In this document: positions 52,961-61,900 of the stretch, in pieces
Layout of the letters: every line of letters begins with the position of its first letter
How positions within the stretch are numbered: position 1 is the first letter of the stretch
NCBI RefSeq assembly: GCF_024347675.1
Contig: NZ_AP024881.1
Location: 992,001 to 1,056,000, forward strand
DNA length: 64,000 nucleotides
Source: Vibrio ishigakensis
Lineage (GTDB): Bacteria; Pseudomonadota; Gammaproteobacteria; Enterobacterales; Vibrionaceae
Direction of reading: 5' to 3'
Notes under the pieces: model-generated
Seen by the model: only the letters and a program-made list of their open reading frames with translations
The model's database searches: none
Told to the model about the DNA's origin: nothing
Made by a program: the position numbers and the translations under genes

Positions 52961-55900
52961 ATGGATATACAACAGGGCGCTGCGAAAGCATCGAAAAATA
53001 TGGCTGAGAAGCCTCGTCTATCAAATCTGATGACGGGCATCAATCAAGCCATCAAATCTTCGCGTTGGGCACTCAGCCCGGCGCAAAACAACACCTTCGC
53101 CATCGAGCAGTTAGAGCCAAGATTGCTCTTATCTGCCGACCCGCTTGCGGCTCTGGTGGCGGACAGCAATGATGTAACCCTGCAGGTGGTTGAGAAGGCT
53201 CCTAACGAGCAGTATATCCAGCTAATAGATAACAACGACAGTAGTGTTTTGGGCGAGCGCGAGATTGAGAGTATCGGCGCAGCCTCGGTTATCACCGTTA
53301 CCGGCACAGACGGCGATGACACCTTTACCGTAGACCAATCCTTCCTAGACCTTGGCGAGCAAAACTTCATCGTTCAATTTGATGGTGGAGAAGGCTCAGA
53401 TACCGTAGCCGTTGGCTCGGATGTAACCACCAGTAACTGGCAAATCAATGGCGATAACGAGGGTAACCTAGGTGATAACGGCACGGTTGAATTCCTGAAT
53501 ACTGAAGCTATTGAGGCAACACAAAGCGACGACTCTATTCATGTGCTGGCGGCTATCAACAGCAGCTATAACTGGGAAATCACTGGTGAGGGCGAGGGTA
53601 ATCTTTCGACCTTAGAAAACCTCAATGATGGTGGTCTGTTGGATTCGGTGAGTGCTACCAGTATTACCTTCAAGGGTTTTGATGAGCTTGGCGGTAGTGG
53701 CAGTGACTATCTCGATTACAGCCAATACAGCGAAGGGATAAGCGTTGACCTAGAAAACGAAGCAGTGACGGGCTTTGACAGCGTTACAGGCATGGCAACC
53801 GTGATTGGCTCTGATTATGCCGATACCTTTATCGGTGATACTAACCACAACCTGTTTGTAGTGGGTTTTGGTGACAGTGTCGATGGCTTTGGCGGCTTTG
53901 ATACCGTGCTATTTAAAGAATCCGGAGCAGGTGGCGTAGACATAAAGCTAGCGGTGGATTCAGACAATGACGACATCGACTATGTGTATCAGGGTGGTAG
54001 TTGGGACGGCTCCACTTTCACCGAGACTCAAGATCAGACCGTAACCATAGTGGATGTTGCTCTTTTAGCTGCCGAGGGCGGCAGTGGCGATAACTACTTT
54101 GACTTTTCTGCCTCCGAGTTAGATGTGCACCTGATTGGTGGTGACGGCGCGGATGAGTTAATCGGTGGTATTGGCGATGACGTATTCATTGGTGGTGCAG
54201 GCAGTGATTCTATCGACGGCGGTGACGGTAGTGATGAAGTGATCGCGGTAAGAGCCGCAGACTTCGTCATGGACGGCAATGCCATCAAGGTTAACGATGA
54301 TGAAACCGACACACTAACCAATATGGAGGTCGTGTATCTCAAGGCGCAGGCCAATGAAGATGATGTGGATGGCTATACCCTAGATGCAAGTCTTGCTGGT
54401 GATTACGATATCACCCTTGAGGGTAGTGAGCTGGATGATGTTATTACCGCGTCTGATTATGGTGACACCTTAATCGGTCTAGGCGGCGCTGATACCATTA
54501 CCGCAGGTGATGGTGTTGATACCCTACAAGAGAGCTTCGAAGGTCGAGCGCGCATCGCAGTTAATGGCATTAACTACGACCTGAACCTGTCTCAAGGGCT
54601 AAACGAAGTCGTTAATATCTCCCTTCCTGATGTCACCAGCGGCTCTGGCTATACCATCACCTTTAATATCAATAGCGAAGATTTCGTTACCGAAGAGTTG
54701 GCTTGGGATGCGAGTGCGCGCGATATCTCTCGAGCGTTTGAACAAACCCTAGATCTAAATTACGGCCAGCTTATCGTAACCGCAACCGATGATGGTTGGG
54801 ATGTAGAGTTCGCCGGTCTTTACTCCGGTCAGCCTGTGATTGACCTCATCTCCGCTAGCAATGGTGCGAGTGCGCTTCTTTCTCAAGCGGGCACAGAAGT
54901 GCTGGATAGCTTGGTGGGCTTTGATGACAGTGATTACCTTGATCTAGAAGGCGGCGTCGGCGCTGACGATGTCGACCTATCAGCCTTTGCCGGCAACAGT
55001 AAGATCTCTACCCTGCAAGGCAGTGATAGCATCAAGGGTGCACAGGGCATCAATATTATTGATGCGGGTGCGGGCGATGATTTTATTTATGTATCCGGTG
55101 AAACCAACGACATCATAGTGGGCGGTGAGGGTGAAGATACCCTGATTGCTGATATGAGCGATAATACTGGCGTGGCACACAGCTTCGACCTTGATAACGA
55201 CGAGCTAGTGACCGACCTTGCCACTATCAACCTGCTCGGTATTGAGAGTGCAGAGCTTATCGGTTCCGATGACGATGATAGCTTCAATGCCACGGACTTT
55301 ATCGGCCTTTCTGAAACTACCGATATCCAACTTGTAAACGGCTGGGCTGATCTAAGTGAATTCTCGTTACTGTTCACGCTAGATGATGACAGCGCCGTTC
55401 TAGAAATAGACACACAAGGAGCGCAAACTCTAGAAGAGCTGATTGCGCTGATTAATATTGCCGATGATCGTGAAACCGGAGCTATGTTTGCTTCGTTTGA
55501 TCAAAGCTCGGCACAACTGTCTATCTCAGGTATCTCTGCTTTCAGCACTCTAGGCAGCGATACCTCTATCTTGAGCGTACTTGGCCTGGACGGTCAAAGC
55601 GTGTCGAACTCTTTGGTTACTGGCGTGAGCATGGGGCTGGTGGCGTCAGTACAGCTTTCTACTCAGCGTGGTAATGGCGGTAGTGACACCTATCTTGGCT
55701 CTCAAGGGATCGATCTGTTTGAGATTGACGATGATGATTTCTCTGTAGATGGTAAAGGTGGCTATGACGCCGTAGTTGCTAGCACTACGGCTACCCACAC
55801 CCAGGTTGATGTCGCAGATAGTAGTCTCACTTGGAAAGGAGACATGCAGACCGACAAGAGCGTTTCCCTAACCGACATTGAGCAAGCACAGATCACCGCA

Positions 55901-58900
55901 ACTACGGATGCAACACTTATTGATGCCTCAAGCGCGACCGTCGATGTGATTCTGGATGCTGCCGACACTAATGCTGAGCTGAAGGGCAGCAGTGGCATTA
56001 ATGAGTACCGCATTAATGTGGTAGGCCGCTCAGATACTGATATTGTAAATGTGACTGTGTCTGATTCGGCAACCAGTAACGATGTCGTGTTCTATGGTGG
56101 CGGCGAAACCTTCAACATAGATAACTTCGATTACGCCAGTATCACAGGTACTAACTACTCGTTTGTGACCGAGACTGGTGGTGACCTGACCATAGACAGC
56201 AATATCTCTATTGTTGGGCAATCTATTAAGTTTGAAGCTGGCGGCACTATAACTGTTAAGGCAGATGTGAATACCGATGATGCGGATACCGCAGGCAGTA
56301 TCGGCTTTTATGCTCGCCATATTGTGGTTGAAGATGGCGTAAGCATCTCTGCCAAAGGTCAGACTCTACAACAGAGCGGTGATATCGACCTGATTGCGAC
56401 TGATTCACGCAACAAGATCAAGGGCTTAGGCTTCTACAACTATGATAATGTGAGCGCAAGTATCACTATCGGGGCAGCGACTATTGAAGGTCGTGATATC
56501 AATATCATTGCCTTTGCTGAGACCAATCCTGATAGCCCAGTCAACTATGGTGGCGACTCGTTAGAGTCTGATGAGCTGAGCATTAAGGACTTTAAGGCTG
56601 AGCTTGAAAACTTTGCGCTTTTCTTTGGTTATTCACGTTCTAAAGTCGATACCACTGTTACTATCGATGAGAGTGCGGTGATCAAGGGTGATGATGTGGT
56701 CATCGAGTCTCGCTCTATCGCGCGTGTGAAATCTGAACCGCTGGCGATCCTATTCTCGGTAGCGATTGGTTCAATTCGCTCTGATGCCAATGTTGAGATG
56801 CACGGCACCGTGATCGCCGAAGGTGATGTGCTTATCTCCTCGAAAGTTGAGAACTATATGAAGGTGGCGGCTGAACCTTGGTACGGCTTTAAGGGCTTTG
56901 CCTTCAGTGTCGCAGTAGGCATCCTTGAGAGTGACTCAACCACGCTAGTCTCAGATTCCGCGACCATTATTGGTGAGGGTGATCTTGAAGTATCCGCGTA
57001 TACCTCAGACTTCACCTATGTGGGTGCGCTAAGTGATGCAGGTGACAAGGGAAAGCTTGCCGCGAGTGTGGCGGTACATATTGAACATGGCGATACCACG
57101 GCAACCCTAGCGGGCGATATTATTGTTGCGGGTGATGTCGATGTGAACGCTGAACAGAAACAGGGTCGCGTTGATGGCGTGTGGGGCACTGAGGTTTCAG
57201 CTATTGTTGACCGCGTGCCGAGTGTGCTGGATAACTTCAAAGATAAGTACAAACAAAAAGCGGCAGACAAACTTGCTTCGAAAGGTCTGCCTTCGTTTAT
57301 CACCAAGCGTGTTGCGCCATCAGATCGTCTAAAACCAACCAAATTCACCCTAGGTATCGCATTTGGTTATGCCGACGATACCAACAATGCTAACGCCTAT
57401 ATTGGTCTTGCGGATAAGAGCAGTGATATCCAAGTTGGTGGCTCTTTGGATCAGAATGCTTCGGTTCAAAGCCGACAACTGACTAGCGTGACCTCAGTTT
57501 CGAGTACGGTTTCGCAGACTTCGCAACTGGCTGGCTCTACAGGTACTAAGACTGAATTTAACCAAGTCCCGTTTGGTGGCGCGGTATCCGTGATGGTTGC
57601 GGATATGGATAACAATGCCAATGCTCTGGTGCAAGGCAATACCAAGCTAGATGTATTAGATAAGCTATCCATAGATTCTGAAACCGAAAATCTAACCGGC
57701 CTTATCAGCCCAGACACCACCTTTAAATATGTAAAACCTGATTTTGTTCAGCCGGGTGAAATTGATACTGATTACACGGTAAATCCAGGCGACCTAGTTG
57801 GCTTCCATTACAAAGACTACGACTGGAAGCAAACTGAAGCTCAGCAGCCTGATATCGGCATCTTGGGTGCTGTATATAAATATGTGGGTGATGAAACAGA
57901 AACCCTGCGTCTTTCAGAAACAGATTTCAGCGACCCATTCAAATGGGAGCTATTGGGTGACAAGGTTACCAGTCTTCCGAGTCAGTTATTGGGCGGCGAT
58001 AGCGACCTGTATCTTATCGATAATACGGTTAAATCTGAGGCGGCCGGTGCCAAGGTTTCAATCGGCCTTAACTTTAGCTATCTAAACGTTACCCAAAATG
58101 CCAATTCCAAAGTACTTGGCACGGTACAGGTTAATCAGAGAACCGCGCTTGAAAACACCTTTGATGAGGTGGCTGACAATGAATATCACGACATAGTCGA
58201 TACCTTCTTGGGGAGTTTGGTATCAGATGGTCGTGATGTGTCGGTTACCTCAAATACGGTTAACCAACAGGTGGACTATGTTGGTCTACTTACTGCGACT
58301 AACTCAAATATCCCAATTCTTAAAACCATCTACGAGAAAGCGGGTCAGTCTGAGGCGTTAAATGGCGCTGGTGTCAGCGTGTATATCAACACGGTCACCC
58401 TTAACAGTAATGCCATTATCGAAAATGGTGCACTGGTATATGCCGATGACCTGACTGTGGATGCAGATTCGAATGTATTTGCGATTAATCTAGGTTATTC
58501 AGCGGGTTACGGTAAAGGCACCCTAGGCCTATCTGGCCTATTTATTAACAACATCGTTGATAGTAATGCCAATGCTCGTATTGAGTCGGGTGTTGATTTA
58601 GATGTAGGCACACGTATTACCAATACTCCAGGTACTGAGCGCCTAACGGTAACTGCAGATAACCGTGTGGACATCATAACCATCGCAGGTGGCGGCGCAT
58701 CCGGTGGTGCTATCGGTGTGGGTGCGTCTTCTATTGTGAACATCATCGACAAGGTAACCAAGGCAGAGATTGGTACTAAAGATGCCAATACTCGCTCGGG
58801 TGATATCGATGTAAATGGTGATGTTAAGGTTAAAGCGAACAGTGATGGCTTTGTTATCGGCTCAGCGATCAGCGCAGCTTGGGCGACCGGTAAGGTCGCG

Positions 58901-61900
58901 CCATCGGGCGGTGATACACCTAAAACAAATAACAGCGCGTACGGCATTTCTGTATCGGGCGCATTTATCTTTAATATTGCCGACCACACCACCTCGGCCT
59001 CTATCTACAACCTAAATAGCCTAAATGCAGATGCACTAACCCTAGATGCAGAAGACCGCTCAGGTGTGTATGCCTTCCCGATTGCTTACTCTAGTTCGGA
59101 AGCGCAGAAGTTCGCTTTGGCAGCTGCAGGCATCGGTCTACGTAACGATGTAGATGTGGATATCGATGCGGGTATCTCAGGCGTGAATAGCCTAGACCTG
59201 AATAGCCTATCTATTACAGCACTTAATAATACTACAGTAGTGACAGCGTCGGTTTCGGCTGCCCTTTCTGGGGTGGGTGACACTCCATCGGGCTCTGGCA
59301 GCACGAGTATTGCGCTGACCGGCAACGTATCAGTAAATAACGTCGACAACGATGTGGATGCCTTCCTATCGGATATCGGCACTGGCTCTATTACCGGTAT
59401 GGATTCAGAGAACTTTGCTGTAGATATTGAAGCCAAAGACACCTCTAAGATCTACGCCATTGCCCTTGGCGTTGCGTATGCTGGTAGCGGCACCGTTGGC
59501 GTTACCTATGCAGAGAACAATATTGAGAGCGATATTGATGCGGTTATCAGTAATGCAGATATCGATATCGCAACAGGCAAGGTTCGTCATCAAGCGAACA
59601 GTGATGCCAACATCCTTTCAGTTGCTATAGGTGCAGGTGTCAGTAAAACCACCTCACCAAACTTTGATACCTCTGTAGGTCTGTCTGTTGCAGCGGCAGT
59701 GAGCTACAACAATGTGCGCATGAATACTCGATCTAAGGTAATCGACAGCACAATCACATTGCCGAGCCATGACCTAGACACGGCTCGCATGGATGTTAAG
59801 GCCCATAACGAGAGCGATATTATCGCTGTAGTTGTGGCGCCATCTATCGGCCTGCAAAGCGGCAGTAACACCACAATCACCCTATCTGGTAGTGGTGCAT
59901 CGGTTAGCAATGAGGTTTATGGCGATACTATCGCTCAGATTGATGGTAGCACTATCGACCAAGCAACCACGGTAAATGCTAAGTCGGATGCCGACAATGG
60001 CGTATTCGTTAAAGCGGATGCGGACGGCGATATTTCCGCGACTGTGGTATCAGCAAGCATAGCTTGGGCAGGTGCAACGTCAGGTACTGGGGTATCTGGT
60101 GGTATAGGTGTTTCTCTAGCGGAGAACTACATCGGTGATGACAACGGTACTGCGAATGCAATCAGCGCGATTATTACCGATTCAAGCATCGACATCAGTG
60201 GTGATGTGGACACCTATGCAGAGAGCAAGCAAGAGATCACTGCCAATGTGATTGCAGCCTCTGTGGCTATCGGCACCTCAACCGATGGTGTTGCTGTGGG
60301 TCTAAGCGGTGTTGGCTCTGATGCGAAAAACTCCATCATGATAGACACCACCTCTGGCATTACAGCAGTGGAAGCTAATCATGTGGTTAAGGCCGACAAC
60401 ATCTCGGTTGAGGCTAAGGATACAAGCTCTATCACCAGTGCGGTGGTGGGTGCGTCTATTGCGGGTACCTTCTCAGCATCAAGCGGCTCAGTAGCTCTAA
60501 GTATCGGTGTGGCTCTGGCAGAGAATGATATCGATAACGATACGGTAGCTCTGATTGATAACGTGGACATTGGCGCTTCCGATGACAGAGCGGGCGATGT
60601 CAGCGTTATTGCAACGACCAACGCGACAATTACCGCAACCTCGGTGGCGACCTCGTTCGCTCTAGGTTGGGGAGCAGGTAGCATCACGGTAAGTGGCGCG
60701 GGCGCAAATGCGGTTAACTCAATCACAGGCGAGACCAAAGCCTCCATTGCAAACAGTCAGGCTTATAGTTCAGGTAACGTTACAGTTACGGCGACCAACA
60801 CCTCTAAGGTAAATGCTGAGGTGGCGGCAGTTTCTATTGCCGGTGCAGGTGGTACAGATGGCGGTCTTGGTGTTTCAATTGGTGGCGCTGAGACTGAAAA
60901 CAATATCGGTACCTCGGGTAACCGTTTAGGCGTTACTGCGAGCGTGATTGATTCAGGTATCGATACTACGGGCGATATCTCAGTTACCTCAACCGCTGAT
61001 CTGGATATCGATGCGGGCGTTGGCGCAGGCTCTGCAGCTATCGCAGCCGCGGGCAGTGGTGTAGGTATTGCCGCTTCAGGTAGCGGTGCTGGTGGCTACA
61101 ACGAAATCTATTCAAACGTTGATGCCTATATCGACAACAGCTCAAATCAAACCATTAAAGGCTCTTCCCTAACCCTAAGTGCAAGCAATATCTCGGATAT
61201 CGATGCGGATGTGGGCGCGGCTACTATAGCAGCAGGCTTTGGGAGTGGCGGCGCAGCGGCTATTACAGTTGGTGTGGCTCTGGCGCGAAACGATGTTGAT
61301 AACAATACTCGTGCGTATGTGGCGGGTGCAGCTGTTGAGCTTGGTAGTGGTGCGCTAGAAATCGATGCCTCTACCGACAATACAATTAATTCTCTATCTG
61401 TTGCGGCCTCCCTTGGGGTTGCCTTTGGTAGTGGTGGTGGTATCGCGGTAAGCGGTGCTGGCGCTAACTCAATGAACAGTATCGGTGGTGATACCCTAGC
61501 GTATCTTGATGGCGCAGATGTTGAGAGTGCAGGTAACGTAAGTGTTGATGCAGAGAATATCTCGGACATCACTGCTAGGGTTGCATCAGTATCTGTATCT
61601 GGTGGCGGCGGTTCAGGTGGCGGTGTTGGTGTTTCTATCGGTGCGTCAGTGTCTGAGAACGAAATCGGTACCTCGGGCGATAGCCTTCGCGTTGCTTCTT
61701 ATATCCAAGACTCAACCGTTGAAGCGACGGGCGACCTTACTTTAAATGCTAACGGTCAGATGACCATCTTCGCTGGCGTGGGTGCTGGCGGTATGGCAGT
61801 TGCGGGCGGTGCCGGTGGCGGTCTAGCGGGTGCAGGCTCTGGCGTGGTAACCACCAACGACGTATACGCACTAATTGAAAGCTATATCGACAACTCAAAC

